The notes under the pieces were generated by a model, which saw only the letters and a list, made by a program, of their open reading frames with translations, made no database searches and was not told the origin of the DNA. Position numbers and translations under genes: made by a program. 64,000 nt of DNA from Histomonas meleagridis (lineage: Eukaryota; Parabasalia; Tritrichomonadida; Dientamoebidae): contig WSYJ01000135.1 of the NCBI GenBank assembly GCA_020186115.1, positions 1 through 64,000 of the forward strand. Reading direction: 5' to 3'. Positions 1-11,305 of the stretch are shown here, piece by piece (the first letter of the stretch is position 1; each line of letters starts with the position of its first letter).

Positions 1-468
1 ATTTTGGAGAAAGACTTTTCAGAAACAGTCATATCTGAGGCATCATCATTTTTGATTGTGTCAAATCAGCTGAAAATTACAAGTTTGAAGCAGTAAATGC
101 AACATTCAACATAGAAATAAGCCTTTTCCGTTAGCTTATAGTCATTAACTCCTGTAAACTTGCAAAATTCACGTCAAATCATCAAGTTAGAATTCAACCT
201 CAAAAAATATATAGACTTTTACGAAAAGGCTTTCTCGAATTTTTTTTGTTAGGTTAGTTAGTTAGTTAGTTTGTCATGAGCTATTCAAAAATTAATATAT
301 TCATATCTTACAATAAAATGTGATTCGTTTATTATTTCTAACGGTTGACCTTTTGCGTTAAATCCTTCAAAAAATGCTCATTTACTCCGTTTCGTAAAGG
401 GTTCACTTTTTGGTTATTTTTTAACCCTCAAAAATTTAATGGTACTTTTTGATAAAAATAAACATTCT
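1..468. other. AT-rich stretch without a recognisable gene
   Basis: No open frame of useful length and no recognised RNA motif. A short GTTA/GTTAG run sits near 250-275. The stretch lies 3' of the minus-strand helicase remnant and may belong to the same decayed element. Confidence 0.5.
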
Positions 469-2017
469 TCATAAAGCATCATCATCAACTTCATCATCAA
501 CTATTTGTTCTTCTAATTTCTTATGATATTTTTCAAATCTTTCATGAACTTCTGGCAATAAATTATATACTTTTGTTGTCTTTCCATTAATCCACTTTGG
601 CGTTGCGATCCCAGTGAATTTTTTCATATTTGCAATAAAAGTCCTTGAACTGCAACTGTTGAATTTATTTTTTTCAACAAAATCACAATATAAATTAAAT
701 AAATCAGGACCTGTTATGTTTTTGATTTTTTCGTAATTGTCTCTAGCGAATATTTCATAACTTGACATTGAAGCTTCTTTTATATTTTCTTTTGCTTCAC
801 TGTTCGGAATTCTTCTTAAATTTACTTTCGACACATCCATTAACATAAAGAATGTAAATAAATTTTCATAAAATTCAGGCGTGAATGAATCAGCAAGTTT
901 TGAGAAATAATCAAAATCTTGTAAATGCTTATCACTTGTTTTTGTTACAACATATCTTCTATCATAACTTTCAATCTTTATTGGAACATCATTATTCGAT
1001 ACCATTATAAAATTCGCAACATTTTCTGTTTCTCTCATCGGTTCATTTTTTTGATTTATATTTATTGTTTTATCTGTTATAATAGATTTTAATGCATCGG
1101 AATTTAAAAATTTATTTGTATCAATACTTTGTAGTTCATTTAAAACCAGTAATTTTTTGTTTTCCAATGTTGCATTAAATTTTACCGACTACTGATTCTA
1201 TATTCGTAACATTTTCATTTGCGTATCTTGCCATTAATTTGCAAATTACATCTGTAAAGAATGTATTTTTTCCTGTTCCTTGATTTCCTAATATAACTAA
1301 AGCAACTCCAGTTTTAAAATTTGGTTTTTGAAGAATGCTCGCGATCCAAATTAGAATATATCTATAAATTTCTTCATTACCATTTGCTATTACTTCTCTC
1401 ACATGATCTAAAAACGGTTGTATAATTTCTGTTTTTACTTTATCAAGCTTTTTATAATCATAACCTCTAAAGTAAGAAAAAATTTGAGGGTCTTCGGAAT
1501 AAAATTTTAATGCCTTCACCGTGAATATTTTTGTATTTTCTAAATATAAATCCCAGGCGGAAACATTTTTTGTTTTGTTTCCTTCAGTTCTTTTGCCAAT
1601 AATTATTTTTTTTAGCTTTTGTTTTGCAACGTTTTCTGATGTGTAACTTACTTTAACATAATCATTCACTGCGTCATAATCTTTAAACATGAATACTTCA
1701 GGTGTTGAATCGCAGGCTAAGAAACATTTCTTTAAATCGATTATTGCGTCATCTCCGTTTAAATCATAGGGAGCATTATTTCTAATATCCATTAGATTGA
1801 ATTTGTCGTTTATATCAATACTTACCTCTGACATCTTTTTAGTAAGAATAAAAAAACAAAAAACTACTTCAAAACTAAGCTTAATTTCCTTACTTACCTT
1901 ACTCTTACTTACCTTGGTTTTTGTCCGCATGTATTTATCCTCTTTCTTAAATTTTCTAGTTTTTATAGGTAAGTTAGGTAAGAGTAAGTAAGGTTTTAAT
2001 ATTTTTATTTTTCGCAC
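469..2017 (-). pseudogene. Broken SF3-type (D5-like primase-helicase) ATPase gene
   Basis: Two minus-strand frames together resemble a superfamily 3 helicase core of the kind found in viral, virophage-like and plasmid-like replicons. The upstream frame (about 1175-1990) carries a Walker A loop, GNQGTGKNTFF, near 1270-1300. The downstream frame (469-1167) carries a Walker B-like LLVLNEL just after the break and a motif C-like IMVSNN near 1000, followed by a basic YDRR. The two are joined by a one-base frame change in a short A-run close to 1170, so the gene as it stands cannot make one helicase chain. The upstream frame has no certain start: the first ATG lies in a GTAAG-rich repeat near 1930 and a better one (MSEVS) near 1833. 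Base composition is as AT-rich as the surroundings, so this is an old insertion or a native element. Family assignment is from motifs only. Confidence 0.6.
1888..1993. repeat. Inverted pair of TTACTTACC-type repeats
   Basis: Arm 1888-1915 contains repeated TTACTTACC/TTACTCTTAC units. Arm 1967-1993 contains the complementary GGTAAG/AGTAAGTAAGG units, so the two can fold into an imperfect hairpin. It covers the presumed 5' end of the helicase remnant. On the minus strand the units also read as GTAAGTAAG, which resembles a 5' splice site. Role unknown. Confidence 0.55.
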
Positions 2018-4082
2018 ATGTTTCCTTAAAACCTACCGTTAATCCTAATTTTCAATCATCCTCTCGTCGTTAATGCTTTCTTTTATGTAGCGCGGCTTGA
2101 AGCGAGCGTATCACGCGAAGCTTCAATAGCGCTGTGTGTGTGTGTGTTTTGTAACTGAATAGTAGTCTGAATTCATTAAGAGTGAAGTGATGGAGTGACA
2201 TTTTTATGATTGTGTATTTTGGCCATTCGTTCATTGAAATAAGTTTGCCATGCGACCAAACAATAACCGTCGCTTTTTGACTACTAACCTCCGACCAAAT
2301 AATAACCGGGGAGAATTTGTGCTGGTTATACGAGGTTTTTGATAGGTTTATGCGGAAAGTGGCATAAAAAGTGCTATCGTCCCTATGAAAAAGTTTCGCG
2401 TTCTCTCAAAATTGAATGCGCATTCAAATTCGTGAGATCTATTTTGTTTTGGAAGATATTTTTGTTTCATTTCGGTAATAATTAATTAGAAAGTTTAATA
2501 CAGATAAAAAAGGTATGTGAATTGACTAACTTTATTCGTATTTTATTGCAACAGAGAATTAAAGCGGTTTTGACATTTTGAATTTATAGACTTTATAAAG
2601 TCTTTTTCAACCAACTTTCTCTTCTATAGATTTCTTTTTAATTTTAAAATTATTTGATGTGTATTTAATACATTTCAGATTTTAGTATATGAGGAAAGTA
2701 GACAAATTTTCATGAAAATATAATAATTTTTATAATATTTCCTTTGAATTTAGTCACTTTCCTTTAAATTTGTGTTCGATATAATACATAAACGGTCGTC
2801 TAAGCAAATTGGACTTTCCAATTAACCACATATAAACCAGTCTATACGCGTACTCGTATATGATTAAATATCTTCTACAATTGATAAAATTACCAAATTT
2901 TTTTATAAAATTTTATAATCGATTAGAATGTTAAAATTTTTTATGTGAAAAAAAATGTATTTTTTACAAAAAATTCAATATTTATTCATTTTCTACAATT
3001 TTGATAAAAACATGATTTTGATTTTACGAATTTGTTTATAAAATTATTTTAGTAATATAACTCTATAATGAATATTTTTTAATATATTTTTGTTTTAAAT
3101 TATTTTATAGTTTTGACATTCTGCCTTACAAATCAGATATTATCCCTTTCTAAAATCATTTGTTATTATGATTTAAACTATTCATTGTTTTGTTTCCTGT
3201 TCGCTAATATTTGTGTGCATTCCTATGTAATTAAAATAATTAAATTCATATATGTCCTTTTATCATTTAAATTTACTTCTATATTAAGCTGAATAAATTT
3301 CAAACTTCAATTGATATTTCATATGAAATATTTTTATTTGGAATAAAAGCAAAATTATCCATAGTATTCAGAGCGTCATATCTTTGATTTTGATGTATTT
3401 CTTAGAAAAGCATGCGATACACATTTTGGTGGAGATAATCGAATTAATTCGTAATAATTTGCATATAAATTCCAAAAAAGTTTAAATGTGACTTAAGGTA
3501 AGCGCTACGTGCATTACTATCATCATGTGAAAGAGCGAACATTATCCCCAGCCACATCCACTACAATTGTTTGTGATTCATGATATGAAGGACACAACTT
3601 TATGGATAACATTTCACGTGCAATGTTCGAAAACTTAAGTGATGAACTTTTCAGATCAACAATGACACAAACTGCACAAGTATTAAGGGATGCGAGCATG
3701 TCCAAGTCAGATGTCACATTAAGATAAAAATATTATAAAAATTTCAGTGTATGTCAGTGGTCTACAATCTTTTCTAAGTTGGATGCTATTAACATCAGCT
3801 CGTAAAACATCATCTGGGTATTATGATACTTTCATGAAAATTTAGATTCATCTGTATATTAGATTTTGTATTGACGAAGATATTAGAAATCTATTATTAT
3901 GATGTAAAAAAATTAATTAGTTAGTGCTATAGAATTTAATCAAGTAGATTATATGACATTATTTGCTTCAATTGCAATTGAACATATCCGATAAGACTGA
4001 GATTTCTATCGTTTAATTTTGGGGTGGCCTAGCCGTCTTTCAAAAACATTTTCTCACTTATCCTGTTTCAACAATAAGATAA
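2018..4082. other. Two-kilobase gene-poor interval
   Basis: No convincing gene. It holds a GC-rich patch at about 2085-2135 followed by a (TG)7 run at 2133-2146, an 18-bp direct repeat (separate entry), and long A/T tracts from 2700 to 3350. A minus-strand frame at 3523-3717 of about 64 codons has no ATG start and no recognised domain. I do not call it a gene. Confidence 0.5.
2252..2308. repeat. Direct repeat of an 18-bp unit (iteron-like)
   Basis: GCGACCAAACAATAACCG at 2252-2269 and CCGACCAAATAATAACCG at 2291-2308 differ at two positions and start 39 bp apart, about four helical turns. They lie 240 bp upstream of the helicase remnant. Spacing and position are like replication iterons, but only two copies are visible. 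Confidence 0.55.
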
Positions 4083-5022
4083 ATGGGAAATAGTCAAACG
4101 CAAATCAAAGAAGAAAATATAGATTCAATAGGAATGTTACAACAAATAGAAAATTATATCTTTAAAATGAACGAAAATAATATTCCAGAAACAGTTGAAT
4201 CAACATTATTTATTAAAACCCATCAATATCCATATTCATTTAAGCTTATAATTTGTCAATTACTTTATTCGTATTTTTAAATGGGAAATGAAAATATTCA
4301 ATTAGTTTTTGAATATATAAAATTATTTAAAATGAAAGAAGAAGAATTATATAAGGAAAATAAAGATACAAATAATGAAACGAAAGAAGATAATATCATT
4401 AATATTTTTACAGATTTTCTTTTTAATTTTGAAACACAAGAATCGAATTATATTCTCGAAAGATTAACGGAAAATAAAATAATTGAAGAAAATAAGATCA
4501 GATATATAAACTCGTTGTTATTTATTCACTATAAAAGAAAAAGCGAAATTAAAAATATAAAATCTAATTTTCTACAATCAATTTTAGATAATTACAAAGA
4601 GCTTTCGAAGAATGATTTTGCACTTCATAAGCAATTGATTAAAGAAGGACATAATCCAAATGAAATTGCAAAAATAATTCGAAATGATGAAATAGAAAAA
4701 CTTCAAGAAATATCATCACAAACAAATTTTGATTTTAATCAAACAATTAAACCATCACTTTATGAAAGTTGGATTTGTTTTTTATTATAATTATGAAATA
4801 CTTTCATTTCTAATTGATAAAGAAAATAAAAATTTTGAGGAACTTATCAAAACTTCGATTAAAACTGGAAATATATTTTTATTTAAATATTTTGTAAATA
4901 ATAATATAGATAAAATCCCTAAAAATGTTTTAAGTTTAATTTTAATTTCAAGAAATAAAGAACTTTTTAAAGATATTCTTAAAAATAAATTTATATTGAT
5001 TAAAAGTAATGATGATATTTAA
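4083..5022 (+). pseudogene. Ankyrin-family gene, body, inactivated
   Basis: The start MGNSQTQ and the following helical region align by eye with the intact family member at 43379-44626 (MGSKQSQ...). The family seems to have an N-terminal helical domain, the motif ELHKxxIxxGxNPxEIAxIIRNDEIEKLQEIS, then divergent ankyrin repeats. This copy has an in-frame TAA at 4278. It also has a deletion and frame change near 4770 that removes most of the first ankyrin segment, fusing the SLYE motif to a later 'ILSFLID' repeat. The remaining frame stops at 5022, where the ankyrin/spacer array begins. The start is an ATG near a Gly-2 myristoylation-type sequence. It is unlikely to be functional as one chain. 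Confidence 0.7.
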
Positions 5023-5119
5023 TTAATTTATTTATAGTTTTATATCAAAAATTTAATAACATTTTATTTAATTATTTTATTTACAAATTATAAATAATTT
5101 TAATTTTAGTTCTACAGAA

Positions 5120-5960
5120 ATGTATCAGTTCTTATTCAAGCAAAAAGCAATAGGAATTAATGCTAATACAGCACTTATGTATGCATCATCACGTGGTCGT
5201 ACAGAAATAGTTAAATTACTTCTTGAACAAAAAGGAATTGATATTAATGCTAAAAATGAAATTTATTTTAATAATTTATTATTTCAAAATAATATTTGGA
5301 AATTATTTAAATTATTTTGGATAGCACTTATTTATGCATCTTTCAATGGTCATACAGAAATAGTAAAATTACTTCTTGAACAAGAAAGAATTGATATTAA
5401 TGCTAAAGATATTTATTTGTTTTATTTTATATTGATTTTAATAATTTTCTATATCAAAATAATATTTGGAAATCATTTCAAATATTTAGAACAGCACTTA
5501 TGTATGCATCATCACGTGGTCGTACAGAAATAGTTAAATTACTTCTTGAACAAAAAGGAATTGATATTAATGCTCAAGATATTTATTTGTTTTATTTAAA
5601 ATTTATTTTAATCATATTTTATTTCAAAATAATATTTGGAAATTATTTAGATTGTTTGATACAGCATTTATGTATGCTTCTAAAGAGAATAAAACAGAAA
5701 TAGTTAAATTACTTCTTGAACAAAAAGGAATTGAAACTAATGCTCAAGATATTTGTTTGTTTTATTTAAAATTTATTTTAATCATATTTTATTTCAAAAT
5801 AATATTTGAAAATTATTTAGATTATTTAAATTATTTTGAACGGCATCTGAAAATGGGCGTGGAAAAATAGTTAAAATATTACTTAAACAACAAAACATTG
5901 ATATAAATGCTAAAAATTTATATATTTTTCAAATAATATTTATATAAATTATTTTGGATT
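5120..5960 (+). repeat. Ankyrin-plus-spacer tandem array 1
   Basis: Five degenerate units. Each encodes one ankyrin segment of about 34 residues (core TALMYAS...EIVKLLLEQKGIDINA) followed by an AT-rich spacer that contains TTTCAAAATAATATTTGG. The GCA codon of the TAL motif recurs at 5171, 5324, 5494 and 5664, giving steps of 153, 170 and 170. Because 170 is not a multiple of three, the reading frame shifts between most units. It continues the dead gene at 4083. The last unit (about 5845-5960) is decayed. Confidence 0.75.
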
Positions 5961-6094
5961 TCAATATAATATTTGGGGTTTATTTATATTTATTAAAACA
6001 TTAATAAAAGCTCTTGAAAATGAAAGAATAAAAGTTTTTAAATTACTATTAAAAAAAAGATAATATTGAGATAAATATAAGTGATGTTTTTTAT

Positions 6095-6640
6095 ATTTGC
6101 ACCATTCATTAATAAAAATTTCAATGTTTCCACCTGCAACTGCATATTTACCAGCATTTACTACATTTGTGTTTTCTACTTGAGCACCATTTATAAGTAA
6201 ATATTTAAAACATTTAACTGATGAAAAAAATGCTGCATAATTAATTAATGAAACATTTTCTTTATTAATAAATGAACATCTTTCATAAAGTGAAGTTTCA
6301 ATTATTTGATTATAATTAAAATTCGCTTGTGATGATATTTCTTGAAGTTTTTCGATTTCATCATTTCGAACTATTTTTGATATTTCACTTGGATTAAATC
6401 CTTTCTTAATTAACTTCTTATGAAGTTCCTAATCATTCTTTGAAAGTTCTGAATAATGACTTGAAAAAGACTTTTTAAATTTATTATTTTCTTCCATTGG
6501 TTCATTTAGTCATATTTTAAGTTCTGGTGGTGACTCGTAGCGGGCAAAAAATAATGATTTGCTTTTATTAAGATCATCGGAATTAATAATCTTTTGATGA
6601 ATCAATTCATTAAGAATATAAACGATTGGGTATATAAACC
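6095..6640 (-). pseudogene. Ankyrin-family gene relic, opposite strand
   Basis: The minus strand encodes fragments matching the central part of the 43379-44626 gene: the AGKYAVAGGN segment near 6120-6160, the 'SFINEENVSLINYAAFF' type segment near 6230-6290, and the KLQEISS / FNQ region near 6310-6370. Stops and indels break it throughout. It faces array 1 tail to tail, which suggests an inverted duplication of the family. Confidence 0.6.
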
Positions 6641-7166
6641 AAGAAAATATTGAAGACATAAATTTATTATTTTATTTTCCTTTTCGATGTTTTTCTCTTT
6701 TATTTAAAAAACAATTGTTAACAATTGTTAAAAAACTTTTTCCTTTTGAGAAACTATTGATGAAAGAATTATTAAGTAAATCTTAATAACCATAAATTTA
6801 AAAGAAAATGATGAATCATTACTGTATAGTTCCACTTTATATTGCCTAATCCCATATAATTATTGAACTGATGCATCAAAGTTTTCATCTTTTAAATTAA
6901 AAATGATATCTTCTAGTTGAAATAATGTTTCCATTCATGAAAATAAAGTTTGGTATAAGTTTTTGAAAAATGAGAAATCAAAAAAAAAAAAAAAACATTT
7001 TCATAATAACTATTTAATTAGTAATAATACCTTGAACAAACCATATTTAATTTAACTCAAAATGGTATTGAACACTTGCTCAAACAAAGAAATTATTTGA
7101 TATAACTTTATTATATAATATAAATAATATGAAAATGATAACTGTGATGCTCGCTTTTCATTTGGC
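6641..7166. other. Intergenic DNA with a perfect palindrome and an A-run
   Basis: No gene seen. It contains the 20-bp palindrome at 6710-6729 and an A-tract of about 17 at 6979-6996. Confidence 0.5.
6710..6729. repeat. Perfect 20-bp palindrome
   Basis: AACAATTGTTAACAATTGTT reads the same on both strands and is also two copies of AACAATTGTT. It could be a paired protein-binding site or a replication-slippage product. Confidence 0.7.
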
Positions 7167-7691
7167 TTATTTTGATGGTTTTTTCTTATTCATTTTTGAA
7201 TAATTCATTTCAAGGTATTCACGAAATCCTTCATCCTTAGCCAAAGATTCTGCAATTGTTGGAGCCCTATAGCGTTTAGCAACTCTTCCTCTTCTTCCTT
7301 CAATTGGATTATCTTGAACAACACCAAATTGAAGAAATTCTGGTGGTTTTTCGGGAAGTTCTACAGCACCTGCGCCTCCTCTTTTTAGCACAGATCTCAT
7401 TCGTAGAATTTCCCAGTCTCTTTTATCTTCTTCAGTAAGATTAGCTTTGGGAATATTAAACCAATTATCGCCAGAAGTTTCACTTTTTTGCTTTGGTTTT
7501 TCTGGTTCTATTCTAAATGGATCACTCGTTGCCTTTTTCATTGCTTCATCAATCCTTTTTTGTTTTGAAGATTCAAGTATATCACCAAAAACAAAATTTT
7601 CATTTTTTTCTATTTGAATTTCATTCACCTTAGGAGTTTTTTCCTGTGTTTGTTTTGTTTTAAGAGCAATCAGTTTGTCCCAGTCTGCCAT
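7167..7691 (-). CDS. FCF2: Fcf2-family pre-rRNA processing protein (TdIF2/DNTTIP2-like)
   Basis: 174 residues from an ATG at 7691. Fcf2 proteins are nucleolar components needed for early cleavages of pre-18S rRNA in the small-subunit processome. The C-terminal half carries the family signature in order: WFNIPKANLTEEDKRDW (about residues 77-93), then LRMRSVL, a PPEFLQFGVV block (FQVGT/FQFG in relatives), a basic GRRGRVAKRYR stretch, and IAESLAKDEGFREYLEMNYSKM at the end. The N-terminal 75 residues are charged and low in complexity, as in relatives. The size is small but complete for the conserved domain. Neighbours are relics, so there is no operon-like context. Domain assignment is by recognition of the motif order. 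Confidence 0.85.
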   Translation of the reverse strand: MADWDKLIALKTKQTQEKTPKVNEIQIEKNENFVFGDILESSKQKRIDEAMKKATSDPFRIEPEKPKQKSETSGDNWFNIPKANLTEEDKRDWEILRMRSVLKRGGAGAVELPEKPPEFLQFGVVQDNPIEGRRGRVAKRYRAPTIAESLAKDEGFREYLEMNYSKMNKKKPSK

Positions 7692-8129
7692 TAAATAAAT
7701 ACAAAAATTTAGAATTTGTCACTTTTTTACTCGACCAAAATGTAACGTCACTTTTTTAAAATGATAGAAACGAAAATCAACAACAAAATTCTTTACATAA
7801 TTCAAATATGTAGTTAGAATAAAATTACTTGCATAAATTTTATTTATGTGGCGTTACTTGAATATTCATCATATCCTCTCATGAAAACAGTTAAGTTGTC
7901 ATAAATGCCAAATCCTTTGATCTTAAAGATCAATAAATATAATAATATATTTATCATAAAGAACTCCATCATTGGATTATTAATAGATACATTAATAAAT
8001 TACAGACATACTGCTAATGGAATAACAGAAGAAGAAATTATGAAATATTTCAATGAATTAATTCATAGTTTTAAATATATTTCAATTATAGCAATTTCAA
8101 AAGAAGAACTTTTATAAAATGTGTATGAA
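7692..8129. other. Intergenic; one small open frame of doubtful status
   Basis: Two GTCACTTTTTT-like initiator-type motifs lie at about 7717 and 7748, just upstream of the Fcf2 gene but in the opposite sense. A plus-strand ATG frame at 7905-8117 (70 codons, Ile/Asn/Lys-rich) matches nothing I recognise and may be chance. Confidence 0.4.
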
Positions 8130-8560
8130 CCAATTGGTGTAAAAGTATTTGAAATATTATTATTTGTAAAATGAAAAATTTTCAATTAACTCAACTGTAC
8201 TTGGTAAATATCTTTTGATTTCCAGTTGGATAACTAATAATTTTTGTTATTTTTTAGTTATAAATATTTCATCATCATTATAATTATCATAATTCGTATT
8301 TCCAACTGATACTTTAATAAATTATGTAAAAACATAATTTCCAATTGAAGCATGAACGAAATATTTCAGTTTTACCGATAGTATCATATTTCCTAATAAC
8401 GACAGATTCAATAAAATAACTTCGATTTAAAGCATGCGAACTTATGGTAATAATATAATCAATGCGTTCTATTTGAAGTATTGTAATTACTTAAGTAACT
8501 TAGTTACGAAGACATATTCTCTTGTTGTCTCACTTGAATTCATTATTGTAAGTGCTTTCA
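8130..8560 (-). pseudogene. BspA-like LRR gene relic
   Basis: The minus strand encodes, across frames and stops, pieces typical of trichomonad BspA proteins. These are a LITISSHAL..SYFIESVVIRK segment (LRR_5 type), then VGNTNYDNYNDDEIF, a KLLVISYPTGNQK-like segment and PSTVELIENFSF. The same order (a spacer with SNNSDYTNHNNDGVLYSK, then PSNVKNIYTYAF) is seen in the intact gene at 48193-49872. There is no start codon and there are several stops. Confidence 0.55.
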
Positions 8561-8924
8561 TCAAATATTTCAAAGTATGAAATAAAAATAGAGCACAAAC
8601 AAGATGAAAAGAAATAATTTTCATATTTGAAAAATGTTTGGTGAAACAAGCATCAAATAAGATCATTCCACCAAATTTTCAAGGAATTCCTTCTGGTTTT
8701 TTACCTAGAACAATTTACAAATAATTCAATAAACATTTTTGATAAACGCTGAAAACTTTTTAATGATTTTAACAATAATTTAATAACAATAAATAAAATA
8801 TATTCATTCAAGAAAACAATCAAATTGTTAAAATATATATTTTGAATTTTATCAACATTTTTTTATAAGAAATTTCATATGGAAAACATGAGAACAAAAT
8901 TAATTAATCAAAGTTGATAGATAT
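8561..8924. other. AT-rich intergenic DNA
   Basis: Nothing recognised. It probably contains the 3' end of the transcript at 8925-9779. Confidence 0.5.
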
Positions 8925-9779
8925 TTAATAAATATGTTTTTCTTTGAGCAAATCCCATAATTTGTTCAATGTCATTTCTTTAATTTTTATTCCCTCCAAA
9001 GCCTTTGGCATTACACTTTTTACGCTTTCTGTTTTTGCATTTTTTGTTATCTCTTTATGCAAATACCATTTAGCAGTATCAGTGTTGCAATCCAATTCTT
9101 GGAGCGCTAATTTCGATGCTAAACATGCTTGCACCCTTTTCTTGTATGGAAGGTTCTTATACATCCCAGGGCTTCCTGCGTATTGTTTTAATGCTTTGCA
9201 GAGCTCTTCAACTGTCATTCCTTCTTCGTGCGTTTTGAGAATGGTACTGATTCGTTTTTGAAATGGAATCACTGGTTCGCCGATACAACGACTTCGTTCC
9301 CGCGGCGCTTCTGGTGTGTTTGGACCCCATTTTTCTGGATCCTCGGGTGAACGGACAAATAAAAATCTGGAGCCTTTTTGAATAGAATAATTGACATGTA
9401 AGATGCGCTTATCTGGAATTTGAGTAATCTTTCGTTCCGCTTTGGAAACAATATAATCCCAGAACTTATGAAGAAATTCAAGAACTTGTTCATCCGTGGC
9501 ATATCCGCCATAAAGATTCATACAATAAAGTATTGCTTTTTGAACTGATGATAATTTGCGTATTGGTTGCCCTGCAATTTCAAACGGATGTTTAACATTG
9601 TCCATGTCACTTGGGTTAATGGAATTAAGATCTGGAACTTGATTTTTTGTATCATTTTTTCCAGATGGTTTGGTATTTTTTCTTTTGACGTCATGAATCT
9701 CTTCATTTGAAGCTTTAAGTGTGCTTTGGTTATCAGACTTCCTACGTACGAATAAAGCTTTTCTTTTTCCTCTTGCCAT
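8925..9779 (-). CDS. Unrecognised basic protein, probably nuclear
   Basis: 284 residues from ATG at 9779 (MARGKRKALFVRRK). The frame extends upstream only through non-ATG codons, so this start is preferred. The N-terminus is strongly basic, with KRKALFVRRK and KRKNTKP patches that look like nuclear or nucleic-acid-binding signals. Residues about 70-165 form a predicted helix-rich domain with SSVQKAILYCMNLYGGYAT and an aromatic FLHKFWDYIV helix. A second helical domain contains PFQKRISTILKTHEEGMTVEELCKAL, which could be winged-helix-like. A possible initiator TCAAAC lies about 30 bases upstream. No family was recognised. A DNA-binding role is inference only. Confidence 0.7.
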   Translation of the reverse strand: MARGKRKALFVRRKSDNQSTLKASNEEIHDVKRKNTKPSGKNDTKNQVPDLNSINPSDMDNVKHPFEIAGQPIRKLSSVQKAILYCMNLYGGYATDEQVLEFLHKFWDYIVSKAERKITQIPDKRILHVNYSIQKGSRFLFVRSPEDPEKWGPNTPEAPRERSRCIGEPVIPFQKRISTILKTHEEGMTVEELCKALKQYAGSPGMYKNLPYKKRVQACLASKLALQELDCNTDTAKWYLHKEITKNAKTESVKSVMPKALEGIKIKEMTLNKLWDLLKEKHIY

Positions 9780-10307
9780 GTATTTTATGCATTCAAAATT
9801 TTTCGGGTTTGAATAACTCAACCTTCAAAACCGATAAATATCCATTGAAAAATGCTTTTTTTTAACTTTTTTAGTACCAAACCTGTGCACAGGGAGCTCT
9901 CACACAGCTGTATTTAATGTCATAGTAACATGTTATATAGCTTGAATTGTTATGTTTTTATGGATTTACTATGTATGTTAATATACTTTGTACTGCGATC
10001 TTCCTGTGATTCAATCATCGAATGTTTATCGTTTCCATATGACGATATTTTATCGGGATTCGTGAAAATTATCACACTCTCGATAACAACTCATTCAACC
10101 AATTTGAAAACAACTTTTGAATATAAATACGATATTTTTGCATTCAACTTTATGAGCGGATAAACTTTTTGTAATGCTTAATTTATTAAAAAGCATACAA
10201 GCATTTATGATTATTCGAACGAATACAAAGTTAAATCAAAATAGAAATTTGTTTAATGTGATAGCTAAAAATTTTAAGAAAACTTTATATATTAAAAAAT
10301 AGATTTA
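9780..10307. other. Intergenic DNA
   Basis: No gene supported. An AAACCGATAA-type motif at about 9827 lies upstream of the minus-strand gene. The plus-strand frame at 9930-10163 is hydrophobic but without homology signs. Confidence 0.4.
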
Positions 10308-10639
10308 CTCATTTTTAGGGTTTCTCTTCCTTTTTACCATTTGCTTTTATCTGATCAGTATTATCTTTTGCTTGTGTTAGATTTTGTTCTGTTGAAAGTT
10401 TAATCATTTTGCCATTTATTTTATTTGAATTAAGATATCATCTGGTTTTTACTCTGGATTTGGTAATTAAGTAATTTCTTCCATTGATTTACCTGAACTT
10501 TTGTAAATTCCGTTTTCTTATCTGCTTCTAAACTTACTTTTTTGTTTTCATCTAGTTGATATTTACCAAATATTTTGTTATATTTATTTTCGATTTTTCT
10601 TCTAATTGATCTCATTTCTATTGTATACAAGATTTTTCA
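10308..10639 (-). pseudogene. Fragment of an unknown Lys/Gln-rich coding sequence
   Basis: Two overlapping minus-strand frames without a proper start encode charged, Gln/Lys-rich stretches (SIRRKIENKYNKIFGKYQL; then IKLSTEQNLTQAKDNTDQ). They could be one gene broken by a frame change near 10435. No family recognised. Confidence 0.3.
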
Positions 10640-10739
10640 CCCTTTTTAATTTTGTGTATTTTAATTTTGGCTTCGAATTTCGCCTATTGCAAAGCATATG
10701 CTCCATTAGATTTACCGGCGAAGCAAAGTCACTTCTAAT

Positions 10740-11300
10740 GCACTTCATATAGTAGTTAAAAATAATAATATAGAAATAGTAAAATTACTTTTAGTTAAAG
10801 GAATTGATGCTAATGAAAAAACCATTCATTTAAATAATTTGTAATATGTTTTACTAATTTAAAATTATTATTTAATTCGAACTCATTTGTGTGAAGTGAG
10901 AAAATTAATTATTGCGTTAATTTCAAAGAAATGCATGATCATATCTATTTTAAAATACATTGATCAACATATAGATGATGTTCAAATCGAAAATAAAATA
11001 AATTTTATATAAAATAAGTGTAAAAAAATAATTTTAAAAGATAAAAAAATATCAAAAACATTCAGTTCGCACTGGGTTGTTATTAGATACTTTCCCAAAT
11101 GGGCATCAGCTAGCCGATATTATATAATAGATACTAAATAATGAAATAGGAAAACTTCAAGAAATATCATCGCATACAAATTTTGAGTTATACCAAACAA
11201 TTGAACCATCACTTTATGCAACATTTCATCGATTGATTATTCAGCATTTTTTTCACCATTTAAATGTTTTAAACATTTACTTATGAATGATTCAAAATGA
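10740..11300 (+). pseudogene. Ankyrin-family relics
   Basis: 10750-10830 encodes a single ankyrin segment (NNNIEIVKLLLVKGIDANEK) with stops around it. 11100-11300 encodes a decayed piece of the family's N-terminal region: NNEIGKLQEISSHTNFE, then TIEPSLYA, then a short CFKHLLMND-like end. The order is scrambled relative to the intact genes, so these are scattered fragments. Confidence 0.6.
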
Positions 11301-11305
11301 TCTCT

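Noticed and set aside
3523-3717. Minus-strand 64-codon frame (DLDMLASLNTCAVCVIVDL)
   Set aside because: Starts without ATG, isolated in a gene-poor interval, and no family found; could be a relic but not supportable.
5120-5960. A CRISPR-like array (regular repeats and spacers)
   Set aside because: The repeated part is coding ankyrin sequence of about 100 bp and the spacers are also conserved; the genome is eukaryotic.
9930-10163. Plus-strand frame encoding a hydrophobic 77-residue peptide
   Set aside because: No initiator, no recognised family and composition as intergenic DNA.
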